DNA of 64,000 nucleotides from Oceanospirillum sp047518265 (GTDB taxonomy: Bacteria > Pseudomonadota > Gammaproteobacteria > Pseudomonadales > Halomonadaceae), in contig JAKZRG010000021.1 in assembly GCA_047518265.1 (NCBI GenBank), forward strand, positions 62,001 through 126,000, read 5' to 3'. The position numbers and the translations under genes were made by a program. Under the pieces are notes generated by a model. That model did not search any database, was not told the DNA's origin, and saw only the letters and a list, made by a program, of their open reading frames with translations. Position 1 is the first letter of the stretch. Every line of letters begins with the position of its first letter. Shown in pieces: positions 33,847 through 42,186 of this stretch.

Positions 33847-34803
33847 ATGAGTAAAGCGCTTTCTATTCGAGGCTTGAAAAAAGTCTATCAAAATGGTTTT
33901 GAGGCTCTGAAAGGTATTGACCTGGATGTAGAGCAGGGCGATTTTTTTGCTCTATTGGGGCCAAATGGTGCAGGTAAATCCACAACGCTGGGTATTGTCA
34001 GTTCCTTAGTGAATAAAAGTGGTGGCACAGTCTCTATTTTTGGCACCGATATCGATCAGGATTTTTCTAAGGCAAAGCGCTATTTAGGTGTTGTTCCTCA
34101 AGAGTTTAATTTTAACCAGTTTGAAAAAGTGTTTGATATCGTACTCAGTCAGGCAGGGTATTATGGTATACCGCGAGAGGATGCAAAAGAGCGTGCCGAG
34201 TACTTTCTGAAAGAGCTGGGCTTGTGGGAGAAAAAAGATACGGCGGCTCGTATGTTATCCGGAGGGATGAAGCGTCGATTGATGATTGCCCGTGCGCTTA
34301 TCCACAAACCTAAACTGTTGATCCTGGATGAACCTACGGCGGGTGTTGATATCGAACTGCGTCGCTCCATGTGGGAGTTTATTCAAAAAATTAATCGTGA
34401 AGAGGGAACTACGATTATTTTAACGACCCACTATTTGGAAGAAGCTGAAAGTCTTTGCCGTAATATTGCGATTATTGATGCCGGCGAAATTGTCAAAAAC
34501 ACCAGTATGAAATCCTTGTTGCAGCAGCTCAATACAGAAACTTTTATTCTGGATGTTGATAGTGATTTAACGGATGCTCCTGTGATCGAGGGTTTTCAAA
34601 CGGTTTTGATGGATAATCATTGTTTTTCTATTCAAATGGCACGAGGTCAGCATTTAAACGATGCATTTGTTGCCTTAAGTCAGCAAGGGATACAAGTGAA
34701 TTCAATGCGAACAAAATCTAATCGACTGGAAGAATTGTTTGTCGAGTTGGTAGAGCGTGATCGCCAGCAGCATAAAAAGGCAGCAGAGAAGGTGTCAGCC
34801 TGA
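33847..34803 (+). CDS. yadG: ABC transporter ATP-binding protein (YadG-like)
   Basis: The 318-residue ATPase has Walker A GPNGAGKST near residue 40, signature LSGGMKRRLMIARAL, Walker B LLILDEPTAGVD and the switch His in ILTTHYLEEAE. The C-terminal 90 residues form the extension usual in ABC-2 exporters. The stop overlaps the ATG of the permease gene by one base (TGATG). Together they form an ABC-2 export system of YadGH type, whose substrate is unknown. Confidence 0.93.
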   Translation: MSKALSIRGLKKVYQNGFEALKGIDLDVEQGDFFALLGPNGAGKSTTLGIVSSLVNKSGGTVSIFGTDIDQDFSKAKRYLGVVPQEFNFNQFEKVFDIVLSQAGYYGIPREDAKERAEYFLKELGLWEKKDTAARMLSGGMKRRLMIARALIHKPKLLILDEPTAGVDIELRRSMWEFIQKINREEGTTIILTTHYLEEAESLCRNIAIIDAGEIVKNTSMKSLLQQLNTETFILDVDSDLTDAPVIEGFQTVLMDNHCFSIQMARGQHLNDAFVALSQQGIQVNSMRTKSNRLEELFVELVERDRQQHKKAAEKVSA

Positions 34804-35576
34804 TGAGTACACGAGAAATTGCTATTGCATTTTGGACGATCATCCATAAAGAAGTGAATCGTTTTACTCGAATTTGGGCGCAAACTTTATTGCCTCCAGC
34901 GATTACCATGACCCTGTATTTTGTCATCTTTGGAAACCTCATTGGTAGCCGGATTGGTGAAATGGGGGGCTTCAGTTATATGCAGTTTATTGTACCGGGT
35001 CTGATAATGATGTCGGTCATTACTAACTCATACTCTAATGTGGTCTCTTCTTTTTACGGTGCACGCTTTCAGCATAGTATTGAGGAGCTGCTGGTTTCGC
35101 CTACACCAAACTGGGTCATTCTAAGTGGTTTTGTTTTAGGTGGTGTGGCTCGTGGCTTAACAGTCGGTTTGATTGTTACTGTCTTATCGTTATTTTTTAC
35201 GGATATGCAGCTACACAATTTTTGGATTACGGTGTTAGTGGTCTTTATGACTTCGGTGCTGTTTGCCATTGGTGGTTTTATTAATGCCATGTTTGCCCGC
35301 AGTTTTGATGATATCTCTATTGTTCCAACGTTTATTTTAACCCCTTTAACCTATCTAGGTGGTGTGTTCTACTCCATTACCTTACTGCCTGATTTTTGGC
35401 AGGGGGTGTCAATGTTGAACCCTATTTTGTATATGGTAAACACCTTCCGTTACGGTATTTTGGGTGTATCTGACATTGATGTTGTGTACGCCCTGTCAGC
35501 AGTAGCCGTATTTATTGTGAGTATGTTTAGCTTGGCATTAAGCCTGCTGAATAAAGGTAAAGGTATTCGGAGTTAA
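34803..35576 (+). CDS. yadH: ABC-2 type permease (YadH-like)
   Basis: The 257-residue protein has six membrane segments and the ABC-2 signature near GSRIGEMGGFSYMQFIVPGLIMMSVITNSYSNVVSSFYGARFQHSIEELLVSPTP and LTYLGGVFYSITLLPDFWQ. It matches the YadH family, partner of the adjacent ATPase. queF starts only three bases after its stop, so the three genes probably form one transcript. Confidence 0.93.
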   Translation: MSTREIAIAFWTIIHKEVNRFTRIWAQTLLPPAITMTLYFVIFGNLIGSRIGEMGGFSYMQFIVPGLIMMSVITNSYSNVVSSFYGARFQHSIEELLVSPTPNWVILSGFVLGGVARGLTVGLIVTVLSLFFTDMQLHNFWITVLVVFMTSVLFAIGGFINAMFARSFDDISIVPTFILTPLTYLGGVFYSITLLPDFWQGVSMLNPILYMVNTFRYGILGVSDIDVVYALSAVAVFIVSMFSLALSLLNKGKGIRS

Positions 35577-35579
35577 GTT

Positions 35580-36425
35580 ATGGCTTTTACAGCTAATCCA
35601 GAGCAGTCGCCATTAGGCAAAACAACAGAATATGTGGATCAATATGATCCTAGTTTATTGTTTCCTATTCCACGTGCCCCTAAGCGTGAAGAGATTCGTC
35701 TTGCCGAGATCAGTGATGCGGAGCGTTTGCCTTTTTTTGGTCAAGATATCTGGAATGCTTTTGAGTTATCCTGGCTAAATCTTAAGGGTAAGCCTCAGGC
35801 GGCTGTTGCTGTTTTCCGTATTCCCGCAAATTCGCCAAATATTATTGAGTCCAAGTCTCTTAAATTGTATTTGAACTCCTTTAATCAAACGCGTTTAGAG
35901 GCAGTATCTCAGTTACAAGGGCGACTAGAGCAGGACTTATCTGCCGCGGCAGGTGATACGGTTCTGGTAGAGCTTTACTCGCTGGATGAGGCTCAGGCCT
36001 TACAGGTTGAGCAGCTGCAAGGGCGTTGTATTGATGATCTGGATATTGAGGTAGAGCATTATCATCCAGAGCCTGAGCTATTGAACATTCAGGGGGATAT
36101 GGTGGTAGAGGAACAGCTGTTTAGTCATCTTCTGCGCTCAAACTGCCCAGTAACCGGGCAACCTGATTGGGCAACGGTTCAAGTAAGCTATAAAGGAAAG
36201 AAGATCGATAAGGCTGGCCTATTGGCTTATATTATCTCTTTTCGTTTGCACAATGACTTTCATGAGCAGTGTGTTGAACGTATGTTCGTGGATATTACTC
36301 AGCGCTGTCAGCCAGAAGAATTAACCGTTGTGGCTCGCTATACTCGTCGAGGTGGTTTGGATATTAATCCATGGCGTTCATCTAATCGACCGGATATGGA
36401 AAACCAGCGCTTAATCCGCCAATAA
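35580..36425 (+). CDS. queF: NADPH-dependent 7-cyano-7-deazaguanine reductase
   Basis: QueF reduces preQ0 to preQ1 in queuosine synthesis. The 281-residue length marks the bimodular YqfF-like (E. coli) type. ESKSLKLYLNSFNQTR, Cys189 and Asp196 in SNCPVTGQPDW (the thioimide nucleophile and proton donor), FHEQCVERMF, and RYTRRGGLDINPWRS are all present. GGAG precedes the ATG by seven bases. It is translated from the YadGH-type transcript, although no functional link is known. Confidence 0.98.
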   Translation: MAFTANPEQSPLGKTTEYVDQYDPSLLFPIPRAPKREEIRLAEISDAERLPFFGQDIWNAFELSWLNLKGKPQAAVAVFRIPANSPNIIESKSLKLYLNSFNQTRLEAVSQLQGRLEQDLSAAAGDTVLVELYSLDEAQALQVEQLQGRCIDDLDIEVEHYHPEPELLNIQGDMVVEEQLFSHLLRSNCPVTGQPDWATVQVSYKGKKIDKAGLLAYIISFRLHNDFHEQCVERMFVDITQRCQPEELTVVARYTRRGGLDINPWRSSNRPDMENQRLIRQ

Positions 36426-36443
36426 AGGTTCTGGGGTATTTTT

Positions 36444-36530
36444 CTTGCTCTCCGCCTCGTTTGTCTGGGAGCAAGAGATCTATTATTGGAGTGACAGAAT
36501 ATTCGCGGATGGGCCTCTGGCTTATCCGCG
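36444..36530. repeat. Two hairpins between convergent queF and the 36575 gene
   Basis: CTTGCTC (36444-36450) pairs with GAGCAAG (36469-36475), and CGCGGAT (36504-36510) pairs with ATCCGCG (36524-36530). No T-tract follows either, so their role in termination is uncertain. Confidence 0.4.
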
Positions 36531-36574
36531 CTACGTGTATCGGTTACTCCGTAGAAAGACTTATGTTCTTATGC

Positions 36575-37048
36575 TTAACTTTTTTGGCTTAGTAGCCTCT
36601 TTGCTTTAGTTAACTGTTCTTTGTACTGATTGACCTTGTCTTCAACCGCCCCTGCCTCTTTGCGACTATGATTAATATACTCTTCTAAGTGGTGCACATT
36701 GCTGCTCTGTTGTTGAGCGATATTGTCAACGTCATCAGGATTAAGCTCCAATGATTCGATAAGCTTGCGCATATTGGCGGTAAGTAAGAGCTTTTCATCC
36801 AGCATTTTTCTCAGTTCGCTAATTTCCCCAGTTACCTTATTTGTGTCCAGCTCTGCAATGTCGGCTTGTTCAGTCTTGCTTGCTCCACTGCTTTTATTGC
36901 TTTTGTCTGCGCTGGGGTCGATACCGGCTTTAAGCTGACCTATCTGTTTTTTTAAGAAGCGAGTATATAGGGATAGAAAAAACGTAGCACCGGCCAGTAA
37001 CACGACTAATTGAATAATGCCTATCAGTGCCAAGTTGGACAAAACCAT
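36575..37048 (-). CDS. Small membrane-anchored coiled-coil protein
   Basis: The 157-residue protein has an N-terminal membrane segment (residues 6-28, LALIGIIQLVVLLAGATFFLSLY) followed by a Lys/Ser-rich linker and two helical stretches with heptad character (about 70-100 and 115-155). I do not recognise the family. It is divergent from the nitroreductase gene. GGGAATTGTGAC precedes the ATG. Confidence 0.75.
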   Translation of the reverse strand: MVLSNLALIGIIQLVVLLAGATFFLSLYTRFLKKQIGQLKAGIDPSADKSNKSSGASKTEQADIAELDTNKVTGEISELRKMLDEKLLLTANMRKLIESLELNPDDVDNIAQQQSSNVHHLEEYINHSRKEAGAVEDKVNQYKEQLTKAKRLLSQKS

Positions 37049-37202
37049 GTCACAATTCCCTTAATCAAAATAATTGTTATTTATTGAGCATCGTATCTTA
37101 ACTTATCGGCGAGCAGCCCAAAAAAAGTAGTTTATTTATGGGATTAGATGCTCTGATACAAACTGATTTGAAAAAACGGATAATAGATAATAGGGGTACT
37201 AA

Positions 37203-37763
37203 ATGAAGGTAGAAGAGTTGTTGTTAGAGCGAAACTCCCATCCAAGGTTAACGGGTGATGTTCCTACTGCAGAGGTGCTGGATTTTCTATATCAAGCGGC
37301 TTTGAGAGCTCCTGATCATGGAAATTTGCGCCCTTGGCGCTTTGTTGAGTTTACAGGTGCTGGTCGTGAGCGTTTGGGAGAGCTGTTCTGTCAGGGCTTA
37401 TTGGCTAAAGACCCTGCTGCTGAAGAGGCTGTGCAAAAGAAACGTCGAATGATGCCGTTACGAGCCCCTCTTGTTATTGCTGTTGTGGCTAAAGTTGTAC
37501 CGGATCACGCCAAGGTGCCTGTGCTTGAGCAGGTTATCTCGGCAGGCGCAGCGGCGCAAAATATTATACTTGCCGCTCATGGAAAGGGTTTAGGGGCCAT
37601 GTGGCGGACTGGTGATGTGGCGTTTGATCCTGTTGTTGCAGAGGGTTTAGGTCTTGCGCAAGATGATCAGATCGTTGGTTTTATTTACCTAGGGGAAATA
37701 GAAGGACGTCAAAAGCCGATACCTGAACATAATGTTGATGATTTTGTTCAGCGCTGGTCATAA
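37203..37763 (+). CDS. Nitroreductase family protein (YdjA-like)
   Basis: A 186-residue FMN-dependent oxidoreductase of the small, YdjA-type group. It has the start ELLLERNSHPRL, the FMN-binding segment RAPDHGNLRPWRFVEF, and GLGAMWRTGD in the second FMN-contact region, with GFIYLGEIEG near the end. The physiological substrate is unknown. AGGGG lies six bases before the ATG. Confidence 0.92.
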   Translation: MKVEELLLERNSHPRLTGDVPTAEVLDFLYQAALRAPDHGNLRPWRFVEFTGAGRERLGELFCQGLLAKDPAAEEAVQKKRRMMPLRAPLVIAVVAKVVPDHAKVPVLEQVISAGAAAQNIILAAHGKGLGAMWRTGDVAFDPVVAEGLGLAQDDQIVGFIYLGEIEGRQKPIPEHNVDDFVQRWS

Positions 37764-37847
37764 CCTTTCCTATGAGTCGGCAGGCTTCGTGTGATTGGGT
37801 CGGTTTAAAGTTATTCGGTAGATTTAGGGTCGTAAAGGAGTTAATTA

Positions 37848-38300
37848 ATGGATCAGCAAAGGGTTGATCAGTTCTTACAGCATATTAAAGCCAATATTCC
37901 TTTGGTGAATCATATGGGATTGCAGCAAATCACCTTTGTTGAAGGTGTGTTGGAGTTTCATATTGATCTACAGCCGAATTTGAACGACAAAGGAACGGGT
38001 TTTGGTGGTTCTATCAGCGCCTTTTGTACGCTGGCGGGTTGGGCGTTAACCACGCTTATATTAATAGAGCAAGATTTGGAGCGTAGTGCAGTTGTTAAAA
38101 CGGGCTCTATCGATTTTTTAGCCCCAGTAACCTCTGATTTTATCGTGCGCTGTTATTGTCCGGAAGAGGGTGGGATAGATCGTTTAATCGCTAAGGTGAA
38201 TGAAAAAGGTCGCGGTAAACTACCGATTGTGGCCGAAATCACCCAGGGAGATAGGCTTGCTGTTCGCTATCAAGGTGATTATGTGGCCTTTGAGGGCTAA
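37848..38300 (+). CDS. YiiD-C-type putative thioesterase
   Basis: A 150-residue hotdog-fold protein with the pattern NDKGTGFGGSISAFCTLAGWALTTL and VVKTGSIDFLAPVTSDF, which resembles the C-terminal half of E. coli YiiD (putative thioesterase). The GTGFGGS segment is the helix N-terminus that binds the CoA or substrate thioester. The acyl substrate is unknown. AAGGAG precedes the ATG. It ends 118 bases before tRNA-Ser. Confidence 0.88.
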   Translation: MDQQRVDQFLQHIKANIPLVNHMGLQQITFVEGVLEFHIDLQPNLNDKGTGFGGSISAFCTLAGWALTTLILIEQDLERSAVVKTGSIDFLAPVTSDFIVRCYCPEEGGIDRLIAKVNEKGRGKLPIVAEITQGDRLAVRYQGDYVAFEG

Positions 38301-38345
38301 CTCCTTGAGAAGATTAAAAAAATAATAAAAAACATGAAAAAACGC

Positions 38346-38374
38346 TTGCGCTTGTTTGGTTGTCTATATAAAAT
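38346..38374 (+). promoter_or_regulatory. Promoter of tRNA-Ser
   Basis: TTGCGC (38346-38351) and TAAAAT (38369-38374) lie 17 bases apart, followed by ACGCGCC. The layout matches the Glu-Gly tRNA promoter, including TATAAAAT and the GC-rich discriminator. Confidence 0.7.
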
Positions 38375-38418
38375 ACGCGCCATCTTGTTGAGGCACACAA
38401 GCAACAGCAACGATATTT

Positions 38419-38506
38419 GGAGAGGTGGCCGAGTGGTCGAAGGCGCACGCCTGGAAAGCGTGTATACGGAAACGTATCGAGGGTTCGAACCCCTCCCTCT
38501 CCGCCA
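38419..38506 (+). tRNA. tRNA-Ser (anticodon GGA)
   Basis: Eighty-eight bases with encoded CCA. The long variable arm (about 38459-38478), anticodon loop CTGGAAA, and T-arm GGGTTCGAACCCC identify a class II tRNA-Ser. A terminator follows eight bases later. Confidence 0.97.
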
Positions 38507-38513
38507 AATTCTA

Positions 38514-38544
38514 AAAACCCGCTAAGAAATTAGCGGGTTTTTTT
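38514..38544 (+). terminator. Intrinsic terminator of tRNA-Ser
   Basis: AAAACCCGCTA (38514-38524) pairs with TAGCGGGTTTT (38531-38541) over a six-base loop, with continued T bases. Confidence 0.92.
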
Positions 38545-38833
38545 ATGCCTGGAATTTAAGATTATTTACTAGATGACGGTTGCTTGAGAATTAGGTACCA
38601 GGGTGAATTAGATCATGTCCAGTAGAGAAGGTAGAGTAAAGGACAGTAGTAAAATATGGATATAATGTGGGGCGAATCGAAGAAGGAAAAAGCCCAGCCT
38701 TTTCCAACCTTAGAAACCGATGTTAGGGCGATTGATTTTAAAGGTTGAAAAAAGCTGGAAGAGAAAGCTTATTCGTTTTTAGTTACTCTTAGTTTTTTGT
38801 TGGCTATGACGTTTGATCCCTGCTTATTTGAAG
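38545..38833. other. Intergenic region downstream of tRNA-Ser
   Basis: A 289-bp stretch between the tRNA-Ser terminator and the convergent acyl-CoA dehydrogenase stop. I see no gene, no attachment-site duplication of the tRNA 3' end, and no clear hairpin. Confidence 0.4.
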
Positions 38834-40609
38834 TTAAAACTGCTCTTCATCTAATGCCATAATACTGCTGCTACCGGCCTTAACTGTACTTAGGCTGCTA
38901 TGAACCCGTGGTAATAGGTGTTCGCAGAAGAATTGGGCGGTAACCAGTTTAGCTTGCAAAAACTCTGTATCCCCCTGATTAGCATTCAGTAAGGCTTTTG
39001 CTTTTAATGCGGAGCGGCCCATCACCCAGCCACCGCAGAGATAACCCATTAACATCATAAAATGTACGCTAACACTGCCTGCAGCTGCAGGGTCAGAGCT
39101 GTTGTCCAGCAACCATTGGCGGGCTTCTTTACCTGCTGAAAGCGCCTCTTTTAAGGATGAGGCCAATATTGTGAAATCGGCTTCTTTTTCCAGCTCACCG
39201 ACGGTTTCCTGAATATCGGCTAATAACTCCGCCAATACCGTTCCTTGATTTGCCAGAGTCTTACGTCCAACTAAGTCCAGAGCCTGAATTCCTGTGGTGC
39301 CTTCATAAATCGTTAGAATGCGGGCGTCACGATAGTGTTGGGCAGAACCTGTTTCTTCAATAAAGCCCATACCACCGTTGATCTGAGTGCCAAGATAGGT
39401 CACTTCCTGAGCCAGCTCCGACAGCCAGCCTTTAACGATAGGGGTGTATAGTTCCACGCGGGCGTGGTGATTTTTTGCCGTATCAGGATCTTGCGCATTT
39501 TTGCTGCGATCAATCTCTGCTGAAGCGATAAAGGACAGTGCCCGCATCGCTTCGATACTGGATTTCATCTGCATTAACATGCGACGAACATCTGGGAATT
39601 TGAAAATAGAGAAGCGGCTACCGTCGCGTTTGGTGCCTTGTAGGCGATCCTTGGCGTATTGCAGGGCTTGCTGGTAAGAGCGTTCGGCAATGGCTAAACC
39701 TTGCAAGCCAACATTCTGGCGCGCATCGTTCATCATAGTGAACATACAGGCTAAACCGTTGTGAGCTTCACCCACTAGGTAGCCAACAGCGCCGCCATTA
39801 TCACCGAAGCTCATGACACAGGTCGGGCTAGCATGAATACCTAGCTTGTGCTCTAGGGAAACACAATAAGCATCGTTACGCTCACCGGGATTACCGTTTT
39901 CGTCCAAAATAAACTTAGGCACAACAAATAAGGAGATGCCTTTTACTCCGGCTGGAGCATCCGGTAAACGAGCCAATACCAGATGCACGATATTATCGGT
40001 CATCTGATGGTCTCCCCAAGTGATAAAGATCTTTTGGCCGGTGATTAAGTAATGATCGTCATTGGGTACGGCTCTGGTTTTTACGGCTGCCAGATCAGAG
40101 CCCGCATCTGGCTCAGTCAAATTCATGCTGCCAGTCCAAGTACCGCTGACCATATTCGGTAGATAAGTTTGCTTTAATTCATCTGAACCGTGGTGAGCAA
40201 TCGCCTCGATTGCCCCTTGGGTTAATAAAGGACATAACGCAAAAGCCATATTGGCGGATTGCCATACTTCAGTAACGGCAGTGCCTAAAATATTGGGGAG
40301 ATTTTGACCGCCAAACTCTTCAGATGGTGTTAAGGACAGCCAGCCACCTTCAGCAAATTGTTGATAGGCGTCGGAAAACCCAGGAGCTTCTTGTACGCCG
40401 TTTTCATCTAAGCTAGAACCTGCACTATCACCCGTTATATTGAGAGGAGCCAACACACCAGAGCCCAGTTTTCCCGCTTCATTCAAAATAACAGAGGCGA
40501 GTTCTGCATTTACGCCCTCTAATTGGGCGTCGTTGCAAAGTTTGTCGAATTCAACCAGTTCGTTAATAACAAACTCGGCATCGCGATAAGGGTGTTGATA
40601 TTCACTCAT
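38834..40609 (-). CDS. Acyl-CoA dehydrogenase with C-terminal extension
   Basis: This 591-residue flavoenzyme of beta-oxidation has the acyl-CoA dehydrogenase N-terminal, middle and C-terminal domains plus the extra C-terminal region found in longer 590-600-residue forms. FAD-region motifs include MNLTEPDAGSDLAAVKTRA, and ITGQKIFITWGDH. The catalytic Glu lies in ILTIYEGTTGIQALDLVGRK. It probably acts on medium- or long-chain substrates. GAGG lies eight bases before the ATG. It is divergent from an AraC regulator, with a 533-bp gap. Confidence 0.95.
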   Translation of the reverse strand: MSEYQHPYRDAEFVINELVEFDKLCNDAQLEGVNAELASVILNEAGKLGSGVLAPLNITGDSAGSSLDENGVQEAPGFSDAYQQFAEGGWLSLTPSEEFGGQNLPNILGTAVTEVWQSANMAFALCPLLTQGAIEAIAHHGSDELKQTYLPNMVSGTWTGSMNLTEPDAGSDLAAVKTRAVPNDDHYLITGQKIFITWGDHQMTDNIVHLVLARLPDAPAGVKGISLFVVPKFILDENGNPGERNDAYCVSLEHKLGIHASPTCVMSFGDNGGAVGYLVGEAHNGLACMFTMMNDARQNVGLQGLAIAERSYQQALQYAKDRLQGTKRDGSRFSIFKFPDVRRMLMQMKSSIEAMRALSFIASAEIDRSKNAQDPDTAKNHHARVELYTPIVKGWLSELAQEVTYLGTQINGGMGFIEETGSAQHYRDARILTIYEGTTGIQALDLVGRKTLANQGTVLAELLADIQETVGELEKEADFTILASSLKEALSAGKEARQWLLDNSSDPAAAGSVSVHFMMLMGYLCGGWVMGRSALKAKALLNANQGDTEFLQAKLVTAQFFCEHLLPRVHSSLSTVKAGSSSIMALDEEQF

Positions 40610-40775
40610 AATATTTTCCTCAGCAGGAACTTAAGCACCCAAACAAATTTTCTCTACAAAAAAGGCCGTATCACCTGACTAAAGGTCTCTGTGTATTGGA
40701 ATATATTTGTTTGGGTATGTAGCACTTATAGTTTTAGTTTGTATGGGAACAAAAAATGGGCCGCGACCGATTGGT

Positions 40776-40946
40776 TATAATCGCGCTAGGCCCAAAAAAG
40801 GTCTTAGAGACCTACAGTGTGACAACAAAAAAGGAGCCATCCATGGCTCAAGGAGTAGGCGATTGCTTATGGCTGCTACTCCGGCTCAGTTCAAGCAGGA
40901 TGAACCTATGCATGCTCAGTGCATAATCTTGTAACCCTAAGGTTAC
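40776..40946 (+). ncRNA. Candidate structured leader or small RNA
   Basis: TATAAT at 40776-40781 could start a transcript near 40788. Downstream are five short hairpins: AGGTCT/AGACCT (40799-40813), GAGCCAT/ATGGCTC (40834-40849), GGAGTAG/CTACTCC (40852-40882), ATGCA/TGCAT near 40908-40924, and GTAACC/GGTTAC (40931-40946). Several GGA motifs occur in single-stranded or loop contexts. No good -35 is seen and no T-tract follows the last stem. It does not match an RNA family I can name. Confidence 0.35.
40843..40926 (+). CDS. Possible 27-residue leader peptide
   Basis: ATG 40843 is preceded by AAAAAAGGAGCCATCC, an excellent Shine-Dalgarno, and opens a 27-codon frame (MAQGVGDCLWLLLRLSSSSR... style, Leu/Ser-rich) ending in TAA at about 40924-40926. 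The start codon lies inside the second hairpin. No homologue is known to me; it may be an accident of the structured region. Confidence 0.25.
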   Translation: MAQGVGDCLWLLLRLSSSRMNLCMLSA

Positions 40947-41006
40947 TGTGCAGACAGGGTATAGTTTGCCGGATTTTATAAAATGAACCATAACGGATAC
41001 AGTCTG

Positions 41007-41028
41007 ATCATTAACATATTCGGACAAG
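41007..41028 (+). promoter_or_regulatory. 22-bp motif upstream of the AraC gene (copy 1)
   Basis: ATCATTAACAT, one variable base, then TTCGGACAAG minus its first base overlap forms a 22-bp block also found at 50334-50355 with a single mismatch. It ends 114 bases before the AraC gene start. It may be a regulator binding site. Confidence 0.5.
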
Positions 41029-41142
41029 CGTTGTACTATCTGTGCTTAATGTTTAGCCTTTACTTGATTGATTCTAGGTTTTAAAAGGCCGCTTTGGGGT
41101 GATGTTCAATGGTTTTTTGTTTTAAACAAGGCAGTGGATACG

Positions 41143-42147
41143 ATGAGTATTGAGCATCACTCAATTTCTGTGCACTTTGTGCAAACCGTGATTCAAGCGG
41201 CGAAACGAGGTGGGCTAGATCAAGAGGCTTTACTGCAAAAAGCGGGCTTGAACGATGACTTTTTGCAGATGACACAGGTTCGTATCACCCCCGACCAGTT
41301 CAGTCGTCTGGTGTTGGAGGTTTGGAAAAAGGGAGATGATGAGTTTCTGGGGATGGGCAGTCAGCCGAGTCGTTACGGTGTTTTTGCTTTAATGGCTAAA
41401 CAGGCCATTAATTGCCGTAACTTGAAGTCAGCCTATTACCATGTCAGTCGCTTTTATAATCTCGTCGCGGATGCCATTACTCTGACGATGGAGGTGAAAG
41501 GGGATGAGGTATTTTTTACCATGGAGTTGACGGATCCAGACAAAGACCCAGACCATGCGTTATGTGAACTCTTGATGTTGCTATGGCACCGTTTCCCCAG
41601 TTGGTTGATTGGTCAGCGTATTGAACTGAAGGAAGCGCACTTTATGCATGCAGAACCTGAGCATGTGGCAGAGTATCGTTTAATGTACCCCTGTCCGGCC
41701 AAATTCCAACAAACATCAAACTGTTTGATTTTTGATCGTAAATGGCTACAAGCCCCTGTCGTTCAAACCAAACAAACCTTGCACACTTATCTGCAACGCT
41801 CGCCTTCAGACTGGTTTAAGCGTCAAGCGTATTACCCTGTTTTTACCCGTAAAGTAATGACCTGCTTAGAACGAGAGGATGATTGTTCGCAGAATAATAT
41901 GGAAGAGGTTGCAGCCGAGTTGAATGTTACTTCTCGAACTCTGCGACGGAAATTGACAGAAGAGGGGACAAGTTTTCAGCAATTAAAGGACGGTATCCGC
42001 CGAGATGCCGCTATTCATTATTTGAGCCAGCCCAATGTACCAATAGCCGAAATATCCCGACTATTGGGTTTCTCAGAGCCCGCAGCCTTTACCCGTGCAT
42101 TCAAGCAGTGGACAGGTGTTCCACCTGCGGTTTATCGATGTAATTAA
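41143..42147 (+). CDS. AraC family transcriptional regulator
   Basis: The 334-residue protein has an N-terminal Arabinose_bd-type (OruR/ArgR-like) sensor domain of about 200 residues and a C-terminal AraC helix-turn-helix pair. The HTH region has MEEVAAELNVTSRTLRRKLTEEGTSFQQLKDGIRRDAAIHYLSQPNVPIAEISRLLGFSEPAAFTRAFKQWTG. I choose ATG 41143 (MSIEHHS) over TTG 41068 because the extra residues are not typical and the shorter start has GGA four bases upstream. It lies between the acyl-CoA dehydrogenase and MBL genes and likely controls one or both. Confidence 0.92.
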   Translation: MSIEHHSISVHFVQTVIQAAKRGGLDQEALLQKAGLNDDFLQMTQVRITPDQFSRLVLEVWKKGDDEFLGMGSQPSRYGVFALMAKQAINCRNLKSAYYHVSRFYNLVADAITLTMEVKGDEVFFTMELTDPDKDPDHALCELLMLLWHRFPSWLIGQRIELKEAHFMHAEPEHVAEYRLMYPCPAKFQQTSNCLIFDRKWLQAPVVQTKQTLHTYLQRSPSDWFKRQAYYPVFTRKVMTCLEREDDCSQNNMEEVAAELNVTSRTLRRKLTEEGTSFQQLKDGIRRDAAIHYLSQPNVPIAEISRLLGFSEPAAFTRAFKQWTGVPPAVYRCN

Positions 42148-42179
42148 TCGAAGTGTATAGACATCGATTAAAGTTTTTT
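42144..42179 (+). terminator. Terminator after the AraC gene
   Basis: TTAATCGA (42144-42151) pairs with TCGATTAA (42164-42171), followed by AGTTTTTTC. Confidence 0.75.
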
Positions 42180-42186
42180 CTTAGAG

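Larger units (their letters stand above)
40610..41142. other. Regulatory region between the acyl-CoA dehydrogenase and araC-type genes
   Basis: A long gap packed with hairpins, a TATAAT element, a possible 27-codon reading frame and a 22-bp motif that recurs elsewhere. Details are in separate entries. It should carry divergent promoters. Confidence 0.6.

Noticed and set aside
38419..38833. tRNA-Ser as an integration site for a mobile element
   Set aside because: No integrase gene and no second copy of the tRNA 3' end were found within the window.
40707..40934. 75-codon plus-strand frame before the AraC gene
   Set aside because: Overlaps the hairpin-rich candidate RNA and has no plausible start context; the shorter 40843 frame fits better.
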